From the NCBI GenBank assembly GCA_947258975.1, contig CAMYKK010000017.1, positions 16,536 to 80,535 of the forward strand: a DNA stretch of 64,000 bases, given 5' to 3'. Below the pieces are notes generated by a model. The model worked only from the letters and a program-made list of their open reading frames with translations, was not told the origin of the DNA and searched no databases. The translations under genes and the position numbers were made by a program. This DNA comes from an uncultured Gammaproteobacteria bacterium (GTDB lineage: Bacteria > Pseudomonadota > Gammaproteobacteria > Arenicellales > JAANXG01). This document shows, in pieces, positions 47,755 through 56,395 of this stretch. Each line of letters begins with the position of its first letter. The first letter of the stretch is position 1.

Positions 47755-48552
47755 GTGACTACATTGCTGATTGCTCTCGTCCTCGCGCTGGTTGTGGCGT
47801 TGTTGTGGGCGTCCGGTGTGCCACGGGCAAAGCCCGCCGCACGCGGTACAGGTATCAATCCGCCGGTGAGTTGGCGCGTAGACGACGTCGATTCGCTGGT
47901 GGTCGCGTCCTATAACATCCATGGCGGCAAGGGCCTGGACGGCAGGCGCGATCTTGGCCGCACGGCGCGAGTGATCGCCGGTGCGGATATCGCCGCATTG
48001 CAGGAGGTGCGCGCCGCCGGCGTCTTCGGCGGCAGCGGCCAGGCCGAGGTGATCGCGCGCGCGTGCGACAAAGGCTGGTTGTTCGCCCCGACCCAAACCC
48101 GTTGGTTGCGTGACTTCCGCGGTAACGCCCTGATCAGCGCGTTTCCGGTCCACGAGTGGCAGCGCGAACCGCTGGTCAATGTTGCCGGTCACCGCTACCG
48201 TAATCTCACCATCGCCCGGATGCGAATCGCGCGCCGTGACCTGTGGGTATTGTTTACTCACCTGCACACCCGCGCTGGGCGTGATCTGCAGTTGCGCACG
48301 GTGCTCGAGTGCTTTGGCCGGTACGAACCGGCGGTTCTGCTCGGCGACCTCAACACCACGCGCGCCGACCCGCAGCTTGCGGCGGTGTTGCAGCAGGGCG
48401 CCGTCGATGCCGTGCGTCAGGTATTGGGCGACCAAGACCGAGACGATCGCGTCGACTGGATCATCACCAAGGGCGTGGAAATAGATGCCGGCGGCATGCA
48501 CAACGAGGGGGTATCCGATCACCCGTATTTTTGGGCGACGATCCGCTTTTAA
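47755..48552 (+). CDS. Endonuclease/exonuclease/phosphatase-family protein, membrane anchored
   Basis: 265 residues, GTG start. An N-terminal helix (LLIALVLALVVALLWASGV) anchors it, probably facing the periplasm. Catalytic motifs occur in order: VASYNIHGGKG, AALQEV, FTHLHTRAGRDLQLR, VLLGDLNTTRADP and GVSDHPYFWATI. Substrate could be a nucleic acid or a phospholipid headgroup. Followed by a strong terminator shared with the convergent pckG. Confidence 0.85.
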   Translation: MTTLLIALVLALVVALLWASGVPRAKPAARGTGINPPVSWRVDDVDSLVVASYNIHGGKGLDGRRDLGRTARVIAGADIAALQEVRAAGVFGGSGQAEVIARACDKGWLFAPTQTRWLRDFRGNALISAFPVHEWQREPLVNVAGHRYRNLTIARMRIARRDLWVLFTHLHTRAGRDLQLRTVLECFGRYEPAVLLGDLNTTRADPQLAAVLQQGAVDAVRQVLGDQDRDDRVDWIITKGVEIDAGGMHNEGVSDHPYFWATIRF

Positions 48553-48564
48553 AAACGTAAAAAC

Positions 48565-48591
48565 GGGGTCGGAGGCTTTGACTCCGACCCC
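48565..48591. terminator. Bidirectional terminator between EEP gene and pckG
   Basis: GGGGTCGGAG pairs with CTCCGACCCC around a 7-base loop. On the minus strand it is followed by GTTTTTACGTTTTT, a good terminator for pckG; on the plus strand by ATTTCTT. Related ggggtc dyads occur near 50560 and 57735. Confidence 0.8.
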
Positions 48592-48604
48592 ATTTCTTCA
48601 GTGA

Positions 48605-50392
48605 TTACAACGAGGACTCGAGGCGCGCGACCAGGTTGTCGAGTTCCTGGCGGAGCGCTGCCGGGACGCGGTCACCGAAGTTGCGATAGTAGTCGCGCAC
48701 GCCGATTGCCTCGCCAAGCCAACCTTCGACGTCGACGTGCAGCAGTGCATCCATGTCCCCGGATGCGACTTCCAACCCCGAGGTGTCGAGCGCACCGTCC
48801 GCGGGGAGATAACCAATTGCCGTCTCGGTGGCCGCGCCGGTTCCCTCGCAGCGTTCGAAGACCCACTTGAGGACGCGGCTGTTCTCGCCAAAGCCTGGCC
48901 ACAGAAATTGGCCATCGTCGCCCTTGCGAAACCAGTTTACGTAGTAAATCTTCGGCAGCGCCGCGCCGCCGCGTTGTTGCAGCGACAACCAGTGTGCCCA
49001 GTAGTCCGCCATGTTATAGCCGCAGAACGGCAACATCGCCATGGGGTCGCGCCGCACCATGCCCAGGGCGCCAGTGGCGGCAGCGGTCTTCTCGCTGCCC
49101 ATCATCGACCCGATGAATACGCCGTGTTGCCAATCCCGCGCTTCGTGTACCAAGGGCACCACGGTGGCGCGTCGCCCGCCGAACAGGATGGCGCTGATGG
49201 GCACCCCTTTTGGATCTTCCCATTCCGGCGCGATCACCGGACATTGACGAGCGGGTGCGGTGAACCGTGCATTGGGATGAGCGGCATGGGCCTCGGCGTG
49301 GGGGTGCCAGTCGTGCCCCAACCAATTGGTGAGCTTGGCCGGCGGCTCGTCGGTCATCTCCTCCCACCAAACATCGCCATCGTTGGTGAGTGCGCAGTTG
49401 GTGAAGATGCAGTTCTCCTTCAAGGTGAGCATCGCGTTCGGGTTCGACTTCATGCTGGTGCCCGGCGCTACGCCGAAGAAACCCGCCTCCGGATTGATCG
49501 CGTACAGCCGTCCGTCATCGCCGAATTTCATCCACGCGATGTCATCGCCGATGGTCTCGCACTTCCAGCCGTCGAGCGAAGGGTTCATCATCGCCAGATT
49601 GGTCTTGCCGCAGGCACTGGGGAAGGCCGCCGTTATATAACGTGATACGCCCGCCGGGTTGGTCAGTTTCAGGATCAACATGTGTTCGGCGAGCCAGCCC
49701 TCGTCGCGGGCCATCACCGATGCGATGCGCAGCGCGAAACATTTCTTGCCCAGCAGCGCGTTGCCACCGTAGCCGGAACCGAACGACCAGATCTCCCGGG
49801 TTTTGGGGAAGTGCACGATATATTTGTTGTCGGCGTTGCACGGCCACGGCACGTCTTGTGCGCCGTTTTCCAGTGGTGCGCCGACGGAATGCAGGCACGG
49901 TACGAACTCGCCGTCGCCCAGGGTGTCGAGCACCCGCTGTCCGACGCGGGTCATCATGTGCATGTTCGCGACCACGTAGGGAGAGTCACTGATCTGCACG
50001 CCGATGTGGGCGATGGGCGAGCCTACCGGTCCCATGCTGAACGGAATCACAAACATGGTGCGACCACGCATCGAGCCGGCGAACAGCTCCCGCAGGGTGG
50101 TCTTCATTTCCTCGGGATCGTGCCAGTTATTGGTGGGACCGGCCTCATCCTCGCTCTGGGAGCAGATGAAGGTGCGGTCCTCGACCCGAGCTACGTCGGC
50201 GGGATCGGACAACACCAGTATACTATTGGGGCGTTTGCTGTCGTTCAGCTTACGTGCGGTGCCGCTGTCGAGCATGATGCGGATCATCTCGTCGTATTCG
50301 GCCTGGGAGCCGTCGCACCAGCGCACCGCTTCGGGTTGACACAGGCCGCGGACCTCCTCGACCCAGGCGTTGAGCTTTGCATTATCTGTCAT
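48605..50392 (-). CDS. pckG: Phosphoenolpyruvate carboxykinase (GTP)
   Basis: Converts oxaloacetate and GTP to phosphoenolpyruvate in gluconeogenesis. 595 residues, normal for the GTP-dependent form. P-loop-like [13 protein letters not shown] with the reactive Cys, RYITAAFPS before it, and GTP-site [12 protein letters not shown]. Most gammaproteobacteria use the ATP form, so this is a modest lineage marker. Confidence 0.97.
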   Translation of the reverse strand: MTDNAKLNAWVEEVRGLCQPEAVRWCDGSQAEYDEMIRIMLDSGTARKLNDSKRPNSILVLSDPADVARVEDRTFICSQSEDEAGPTNNWHDPEEMKTTLRELFAGSMRGRTMFVIPFSMGPVGSPIAHIGVQISDSPYVVANMHMMTRVGQRVLDTLGDGEFVPCLHSVGAPLENGAQDVPWPCNADNKYIVHFPKTREIWSFGSGYGGNALLGKKCFALRIASVMARDEGWLAEHMLILKLTNPAGVSRYITAAFPSACGKTNLAMMNPSLDGWKCETIGDDIAWMKFGDDGRLYAINPEAGFFGVAPGTSMKSNPNAMLTLKENCIFTNCALTNDGDVWWEEMTDEPPAKLTNWLGHDWHPHAEAHAAHPNARFTAPARQCPVIAPEWEDPKGVPISAILFGGRRATVVPLVHEARDWQHGVFIGSMMGSEKTAAATGALGMVRRDPMAMLPFCGYNMADYWAHWLSLQQRGGAALPKIYYVNWFRKGDDGQFLWPGFGENSRVLKWVFERCEGTGAATETAIGYLPADGALDTSGLEVASGDMDALLHVDVEGWLGEAIGVRDYYRNFGDRVPAALRQELDNLVARLESSL

Positions 50393-50743
50393 TCACTCTG
50401 TCTCCGATTCATCACCATTGTTTAAATTACCTCCGGGGAACAAGACCCAAGATGTATCTCCGCGGTATCTTGTAACCGGGCCCGATGCCTGGAAGTCTAC
50501 AACATTCGGTGGGGCCAGGCCCGGAAGTTCCCCCTCAATTCAGTGATCTTCCGTGGGGTCAGACCGCAATGGTTCAATGGTAAAGATCTTCGCGGCTGCT
50601 TGTGCTGCGCAAGGTTCCCCTGCTATGCGGGGCAAGCGCAGTGCTTGTGCTGCGCAAGGTTCCCCTGCTATGCGGGGCAAGCGAAGTGCTTGTGCTGCGT
50701 GACGCAGGCCAGGAAGCCGCTCCCAACAACGCCTTGTGTCGTA
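50393..50743. other. Intergenic region with family-2 tandem repeats
   Basis: Contains a ggggtcaga dyad relic (about 50554-50564) and a 45-bp tandem array at 50597-50699. No gene recognised. Confidence 0.55.
50597..50699 (+). repeat. 45-bp tandem repeat, left flank
   Basis: Two copies (50597-50641 and 50642-50686) differ at one base; a third begins at 50687 and breaks off. Each unit contains TGTGCTGCGCAAGG, then the hairpin CCCC-TGCTATGC-GGGG. Inverted copies lie at 51920-52007. Confidence 0.85.
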
Positions 50744-51817
50744 TCATCGCGATGAATCGTACAACGCGCCGTTGCGGGTTGCGAGGAACGCGTCCAACGG
50801 AATCTCTTCTTGTTTTATGAAGCCTTTGGCTGGCAGCACACCGTCCGCCACCAGCTCGAGCACCGCGCACACCGAGGCGGCGGTGGTCCAGGCGATCGCA
50901 CGCCACTGCTGTTGCGCGATGGTCTTGGGGTAATAGGCGCGCACGAACTCCTCACGCATCAAGCGTCCGGCGCGGTGACCCTCGGCCGCGGTATGGATGT
51001 ACACCACGTCGTCACTCACGGGCGGTTTGGCATTGACGAGAATGTCACCGGCTTCCTCGCGCCGGTGTTTCATATGCAGTTCCTGAAAGAAAAAGCGCAT
51101 CAGGCTGCAATGCCCGGGGTAGCGCAGCGTCTTGTAATTGAGTTCGTGCACACGCCCCACGTAGGTGTCGCACATCGTGCCCAATCCTCCCGAGGTCGTG
51201 AATGCCTCCAGCTGTATGCCGTGGATCACGATGGTTTCGACCTGGCCCATGGGCGGCACCAGCTTCTTCTCGCCGTCGGTAATCACCTCGCAGTCGTTGA
51301 GGTATTCATTGACCACGCCCTCCGGCGACCAGTTGAACGCGTAGCCGAGCAAACCGCGGGGATGCTGGGGCAGCGCGCCAACGCGCAGCTCGATACTGCG
51401 CAGGGTGTCGAACTTATGGCTCAATGCAGCACCCACGATGGCGATAAAGCCGGGTGCCAGTCCGCACTGCGGGGCCATCACCGCGCTCGCGCTGTCGCTG
51501 AGTTCGATGATCTTCTTGGCAGTGGGGACATCTTCCGTCAGGTCGAAGTAATGCACGCCGAGCGCGTGCGCGGCCGCGGCGATGTCGATGGTCAAATGGT
51601 AGGGGAGACAGGCGAGCACCGCGTCCGCCGGTTCGAGTAGTCTGGACAAAGCGGCGCCGTCTTCGATGTCGACCCGGCTGGTCGGCATGGCGAGATGACG
51701 GGCCTCCCGCAAGTCCACCCCATGCACCTTGAAGCCGGTCTCGTGCAGCAAGGTGGCGGCGAGCGACCCGACTCGGCCAAGACCCATCACGACCACTGAT
51801 TCGATCCGCTTAGCCAT
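50744..51817 (-). CDS. Saccharopine dehydrogenase family protein
   Basis: NAD(P)-dependent dehydrogenase/reductase of the lysine-metabolism family. 357 residues. N-terminal Rossmann VVVMGLGRVGSLAATLL, VLACLPYHLTIDIAAAA, DLTEDVP and the C-terminal substrate domain with APQCGLAPGFIAIVGAA. It resembles lysine 6-dehydrogenase and related enzymes, but substrate cannot be assigned. Flanked by inverted family-2 repeat arrays on both sides. No other lysine-metabolism gene is adjacent. Confidence 0.85.
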   Translation of the reverse strand: MAKRIESVVVMGLGRVGSLAATLLHETGFKVHGVDLREARHLAMPTSRVDIEDGAALSRLLEPADAVLACLPYHLTIDIAAAAHALGVHYFDLTEDVPTAKKIIELSDSASAVMAPQCGLAPGFIAIVGAALSHKFDTLRSIELRVGALPQHPRGLLGYAFNWSPEGVVNEYLNDCEVITDGEKKLVPPMGQVETIVIHGIQLEAFTTSGGLGTMCDTYVGRVHELNYKTLRYPGHCSLMRFFFQELHMKHRREEAGDILVNAKPPVSDDVVYIHTAAEGHRAGRLMREEFVRAYYPKTIAQQQWRAIAWTTAASVCAVLELVADGVLPAKGFIKQEEIPLDAFLATRNGALYDSSR

Positions 51818-51919
51818 TGATCCCTCTCCTCGCGCCGCGACAATACGAGCCTGTCATTATATCGAAAGTCTCTGTGGGAGCGGCCTCATCCCCTGCCGCG
51901 TGGGCACGAGCACCCAGCA

Positions 51920-52007
51920 CCAGCACTGCGCTTGTCCCCGCATAGCAGGGGAACTTTGCGCAGCACAAGCACTGCGGTCTTGTCCCCGCATAGCAGGGGA
52001 AAAGCAG
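51920..52007 (-). repeat. Family-2 repeat pair, right flank
   Basis: Two minus-strand copies of the CCCC-TGCTATGC-GGGG unit with the TTGTGCTGCGCAAAG segment between them; an inverted match to 50597-50699. A single diverged copy plus a GTGGGAGCGGC arm lies just left (51871-51909). Confidence 0.8.
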
Positions 52008-52128
52008 GAGGAGATGCCATGTCCACAGCGTGCAAATCAGACATTCAGGCTGTATTGAGGGATGGGTGCGCCACAAAAGCGGTAAAAATGAACCATAATT
52101 ACCCCCTATCGTACCGAGAACCGAATCC

Positions 52129-53172
52129 ATGCAATCGTTGCAGCCGGCTTTTTTAGCCAGTATGGGCTTTAGTGCCCGCGACGTGGCTATTCTGCGCACT
52201 CTGGGGGAATACCGGGGCAAACAGGCCCTGTACGCCACGCAGCGAGCGGAGACCCTGGCGGCGTTGCGTACCGAAGCCCTGATTGAAGCGACCGATTCAT
52301 CAAATCGCCTCGCGGGGATTACCACGTCCGCGCTACGCCTGATGTCGCTGTTCGAAGCAACCACCACGCCTCGTGATCGATCAGAGCAGGAAATCGTCGG
52401 ATACCGCGATGTCCTGGAGTCGATTCATCGGCGTCGGAGCAAGATGCCGGTAACCGTCGATGTCATTCGGCAACTGCATCGAACCCTGTATCGACAGACG
52501 CCGGATGGGGGCGGGGAATGGAAGGTCGCAAACAACGATTTCGTGGAAAAGGATGGGCAAGGACATATCATTCGCACCCTCTGCGAAGCGTTGCCGGCAA
52601 CAGCGACTCCCCAGGCGATGGACAGTCTGATCGTGGGATACGAACGAGCGATCGCGGAAGGCAATGATGCGATCGTGGTCATACCGTCGGTGATTTTGGA
52701 TTTTCTTTGTATTCATCCATTCGATTCCGGCAACGGCCGGGTCGCACGATTGCTCACATTGCTATTGCTTTATCACGGCGGTTATGGGGTGGGCGAGTTC
52801 ATCAGCCTGGAGCGGCTGTTCGAAAAATCTCGCGAGTCCTACCATGACGCGTTGGCGGCGAGTTCGCAAAGATGGCATGAGGGCGAGCATGAAGTCCTGC
52901 CCTGGCTGAACTATTTTTGGGGGGTATTGATTCACGCCTATAAGGAGTTTGAAGAGCGCGTCGGAGAATTGCATGGCGCGCGCAGTTCCAAATCCGAACG
53001 TGTGCGCGAGGCGGTAGGCCGCAAGATCTCGCCCTTTAAAATGGTTGACCTCGAGCGTGATTGCCCCGGCGTGAGCCGTGAGACGATCAGGCTGGTGTTA
53101 CGCGAAATGAAGACCGAGGGACTTGTCCGCACGCAGGGGCGCGGCAGGGGCGCGCACTGGATCAAGATCTGA
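52129..53172 (+). CDS. Fic-domain protein with C-terminal winged helix
   Basis: 347 residues. An alpha-helical N-terminus leads to the Fic core: HPFDSGNGRVARLL (catalytic His196), which usually transfers AMP to a target hydroxyl. The C-terminal about 70 residues form a winged-helix-like segment (KMVDLERDCPGVSRETIRLV). The class II inhibitory helix, normally (S/T)xxxEG, reads SNRLAG (58-63), with Ala in place of Glu. Such a change could weaken auto-inhibition. No antitoxin gene adjoins it. The start follows a repeat-rich stretch. Confidence 0.88.
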   Translation: MQSLQPAFLASMGFSARDVAILRTLGEYRGKQALYATQRAETLAALRTEALIEATDSSNRLAGITTSALRLMSLFEATTTPRDRSEQEIVGYRDVLESIHRRRSKMPVTVDVIRQLHRTLYRQTPDGGGEWKVANNDFVEKDGQGHIIRTLCEALPATATPQAMDSLIVGYERAIAEGNDAIVVIPSVILDFLCIHPFDSGNGRVARLLTLLLLYHGGYGVGEFISLERLFEKSRESYHDALAASSQRWHEGEHEVLPWLNYFWGVLIHAYKEFEERVGELHGARSSKSERVREAVGRKISPFKMVDLERDCPGVSRETIRLVLREMKTEGLVRTQGRGRGAHWIKI

Positions 53173-53289
53173 AAACCCGGGCCCGTAAACCGAGTGGGAT
53201 CAGGATCAGGATCCGCATCATTGCTCTACGATTTTGGCCATATTGCTCCCGCGTGTTTGCCGCGAAGTTCGTGACGGATATCACGCCAA

Positions 53290-54405
53290 TCATTGCTTGA
53301 CAGCCACGACGTTGTAGGCAGTGACCGGATTGGAAAACCCCTTTAACGCCAGCGGGTTCAGGGGCTCGGTCTCGACGAGGTCCTCGACCGCGCCCAAGGC
53401 CTTGTGGCTCATCAATATTTGTCCGCCCTTGGCCTCGGTGCACAACCGCGCGGCGAGGTTGGCCACCGTTCCGATGGTGGCGTAATCCCATCGGCCCTCA
53501 AAACCCACCGCGCCGATGGTGGCATAGCCACGCGCAATGCCGATTCCGCAGTCCAGGTCATAGCCGCGTTTTTGCCATGCGAGCTTGAGCTCCTCGATAC
53601 GCCGGCGCATGGCGGCGCTCATCCGCACCGCGCGCTCGGTGTGATCCGGCGCCGGCACCGGGTCGTTGAAAATCACCATGATGCCATCGCCGGCAAATTG
53701 TTCGATCGTGCCCTCGTACTCCATGATCAGCCCGCCCATCTTGGCGTGGTAATCGTGCAGCACCCCCATGACTTCCTCGGGTTCGGCGGTTTCCGCAAAA
53801 GACGTGAAGCCCCGCAAGTCCACAAACACCACGGTGACCTCCCGCCGGTGGGCCTGCATCGGATCGTCGGTGCCGCCGTCGACGATCATCTCCACCAGGG
53901 CCGGAGACAGAAAGCGCTTCAAACGTCCGACCTTATCGAGCTGTTCGAGCTGCTCTGCGACGCGTGTCTCCAAGGTTCCAGCCCACTGTTTGAGCTCGGC
54001 GGCTTGCGCCTCCACGGTATCGTAGAGTTCCTTGATCCGTAACAAGGATCGCACGCGCGCCAGGAGTTCCGCGTCGTTGATGGGCTTGGTCAGAAAGTCA
54101 TCGGCCCCGGCCTCGAGCCCGTTGATCCGTTCCTCGCTGGGGTCGAGGGCAGTCACCATGACCACCGGCAAGATCCCGTAAGCCGCGTTTTCGCGTATTC
54201 GGCGGCACACCTCATAGCCGTTCATTCCCGGCATCATCACGTCCAGTAGTATCAGATCGGGTCTGTCGGCTTCGACTTTCTCGAGCGCCTCGAGTCCGGC
54301 GGCCGCGGTCACCACCGCATAGCCTTCCACCATCAGCATGTCCGCCAGCAGTTTCATGTTCTGCGGGTTGTCGTCGACCACCAGAATCTTTCGTTGTGCG
54401 CTCAC
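53290..54405 (-). CDS. Response regulator with class III nucleotide cyclase output
   Basis: 371 residues. The receiver (KILVVDDNPQNMKLLADML, phospho-Asp in ILLDVMMPG, KPIND) is joined by a coiled coil (ELYDTVEAQAAELKQWAGTL region) to a class III cyclase domain (VTVVFVDLRGFTSF, FAGDGIMVIF, RWDYATIGTVANLAARL). Both metal Asp residues are present. The Lys usual in the adenine-specifying position is Gln (TIEQFAGD), as in a subgroup of cyclases, so ATP versus GTP use is open. The GTG at 54405 has GGGGA upstream and is preferred over an extension into the previous gene. Last gene of a three-gene phosphorelay set. Confidence 0.9.
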   Translation of the reverse strand: MSAQRKILVVDDNPQNMKLLADMLMVEGYAVVTAAAGLEALEKVEADRPDLILLDVMMPGMNGYEVCRRIRENAAYGILPVVMVTALDPSEERINGLEAGADDFLTKPINDAELLARVRSLLRIKELYDTVEAQAAELKQWAGTLETRVAEQLEQLDKVGRLKRFLSPALVEMIVDGGTDDPMQAHRREVTVVFVDLRGFTSFAETAEPEEVMGVLHDYHAKMGGLIMEYEGTIEQFAGDGIMVIFNDPVPAPDHTERAVRMSAAMRRRIEELKLAWQKRGYDLDCGIGIARGYATIGAVGFEGRWDYATIGTVANLAARLCTEAKGGQILMSHKALGAVEDLVETEPLNPLALKGFSNPVTAYNVVAVKQ

Positions 54406-54421
54406 CGGATTCCCCGCTGTC

Positions 54422-54799
54422 CTATTGATTTTTCCCGAGCACCTGCTGCACCGCTTCGAGGAATTCCTCAAGGTCGATGGGCTTTTTCTGGTAGCCGTCG
54501 AAACCCGCTTTCGTGATCTGTTGTTGATCCTCGTCCATCACCGACGCGGTGACCGCGATGACCGGAATATTCCGGGTATCCGCAGCGGCACGCAGATGCC
54601 CCAACGCTTCGATACCGCTCATGCCGCCGAGCCGAATATCCATGAGGATCAACGCCGGTTGCCGCGCTGCGGCCAGGCGGATGCCGTCCTCGGCGGAGGC
54701 GGATTCCACGGTCGTATAGCCGTTGGCCTGCAACCAGTCGCGCATCAGTTTCATATTCTTCTCGTTGTCCTCGACGATGAGGATCAGTTCTCCGGACAT
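54422..54799 (-). CDS. Stand-alone receiver protein
   Basis: 125 residues, one CheY-like receiver with nothing added. Acid pocket and phospho-Asp are in LILIVEDNEKNMKLM and ALILMDIRLGG, Thr in VIAVTAS, Lys in YQKKPID. It may shuttle phosphate between the upstream kinase and the downstream receiver-cyclase, or act as a phosphate sink. It overlaps the kinase gene by 16 bp and lies 16 bp above the cyclase gene. Confidence 0.9.
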   Translation of the reverse strand: MSGELILIVEDNEKNMKLMRDWLQANGYTTVESASAEDGIRLAAARQPALILMDIRLGGMSGIEALGHLRAAADTRNIPVIAVTASVMDEDQQQITKAGFDGYQKKPIDLEEFLEAVQQVLGKNQ

Positions 54800-56301
54800 G
54801 GCCTATTCGGAAGTGTAAAGGTGAAAGTAGAGCCGGCACCCAACTCACTGTGCACCGACATGGTGCCGCCGTGCAACTCGACGAACTTCTTGGTGAGCGG
54901 CAGCCCGAGTCCGGTGCCCTCACTCTTACGACCCTGGTCATCGCCCACCTGACGGAATTCCTCGAACATGGTTTCCTGATCCGCCGCCGCGACGCCCGCA
55001 CCGGTGTCGGAAACCGAAACCTCGATCCCGCCGTCGACACAACTGGCGGTCACACCGATGTGACCGCCATCGGGGGTAAACTTCACCGCGTTGGACAACA
55101 GGTTCACCATGATCTGCTTGAACTTGCGTTGATCGCCCACGAACGTCTCGAGTCGTTCATCGACGTTGAGATCAAGCGTAATGCCGTGGTTCGCCGCGCG
55201 TTGTTTCACCAGGCTCACGGCGTTCTCGACCGCCGACGGCAGATAGAACTCAGCCGCTTCCAACTCCATGCGGCCGGCCTCGATCTTGGACAGATCCAGG
55301 ATGTCGTTAATCAACAACAGCAGATGGCTGCCTGAGGAGTGGATGTCGCGCACATACTCCAACTGCTTGTCGTTCAATTCACCGAACACCTGTTTATCGA
55401 GCATCCGCGAGAAGCCGATCACGGCATTCAGCGGTGTGCGCAGTTCATGGGACATGTGCGCGAGGAACTCTGATTTGTGACGATTCGCCGCCTCGAGCTG
55501 CTGGTACAGCCGTTCGAGCTCCCGGTTGGTGCGATTCAGGTGTTCCGCCAGGGTGCCGAGCTCGTCTCGGTTCGGCACCTCGACCTGTCCCGAGAAATCA
55601 CCCGCGGCGATCTGCCCGAGACGTTCATCCATGCGTTTCACCGGACCGGTCAAGGACGCCGAGATTGCATAACCGGCGACCAGCGCCAGCGCGACGCTGG
55701 AGAGCGCGAACCCCATCACCACCCACTGCGAGGTCACATACGCGGCATGGCTGGTGTCGATCTTTTTCACCATTTCGGCTTCCGCCCGGTTGACGATCTC
55801 GTTGGTCAGGCGCTCGAGATGATCTGCCAGCGGCACCGCTTGGTTGAGCCTGAGGTCCAACGCCGCATCGATGTTCCCCGCGCGCGTTAACGCCACGACC
55901 CGAGTCACGACCGCGATCAACCGCTCGTGTTCGCTGCGGATGCGGTCGAACAGTTCCGCCTCACCCCGGGTCACGAACCCGACCCGCTCGAGGTCGTAGC
56001 GGAACTGATTCAGCTGCCGCAGGGCGCTCTCCAGAGTTCGCGCCTTGGGCGCCAACAGCGCGGCGGTGACGCTGTAGAGCTGGCTGGTGGTGTCGTGTTG
56101 CAGCTGCCGGAAAGCGGCGGTCTTGCGGTGCAGATTCGCCAGGTCCTCGGCGCGTTGATTCGTGCCCTGCAGCACCTGAAACACGACCACACTAAACACG
56201 ACGAACAGTATGATAATCGCGAGGTAAGACCCCAACAGCTTGGTTTGAACTGTGGCCGGTGCCCGTGCGATCATATGGGGCAGCCAGTTCTTCATCTGCA
56301 T
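54784..56301 (-). CDS. Transmembrane sensor histidine kinase
   Basis: 505 residues. TM1 (about 22-44), a helical periplasmic sensor of about 145 residues rich in heptads (four-helix-bundle type), TM2 (about 192-215), HAMP (about 216-268), HisKA with His285 in FLAHMSHELRTPLNAVIGF, and HATPase with NLLSNAVKFTPDG, SDTGAGV and EGTGLGLPL. No receiver of its own; phosphotransfer is expected to the two following genes. It lies 94 bp downstream of the binding-protein gene. Confidence 0.93.
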   Translation of the reverse strand: MQMKNWLPHMIARAPATVQTKLLGSYLAIIILFVVFSVVVFQVLQGTNQRAEDLANLHRKTAAFRQLQHDTTSQLYSVTAALLAPKARTLESALRQLNQFRYDLERVGFVTRGEAELFDRIRSEHERLIAVVTRVVALTRAGNIDAALDLRLNQAVPLADHLERLTNEIVNRAEAEMVKKIDTSHAAYVTSQWVVMGFALSSVALALVAGYAISASLTGPVKRMDERLGQIAAGDFSGQVEVPNRDELGTLAEHLNRTNRELERLYQQLEAANRHKSEFLAHMSHELRTPLNAVIGFSRMLDKQVFGELNDKQLEYVRDIHSSGSHLLLLINDILDLSKIEAGRMELEAAEFYLPSAVENAVSLVKQRAANHGITLDLNVDERLETFVGDQRKFKQIMVNLLSNAVKFTPDGGHIGVTASCVDGGIEVSVSDTGAGVAAADQETMFEEFRQVGDDQGRKSEGTGLGLPLTKKFVELHGGTMSVHSELGAGSTFTFTLPNRPCPEN

Positions 56302-56395
56302 GGATTCCGCATTGCCGCCGTGCCCGGTGTCAGTAACGGCTCGCCGTCCGCGAGGTCATCCATCGAGTCATGTCCCGACCTGTTGCGGTGGCGGG

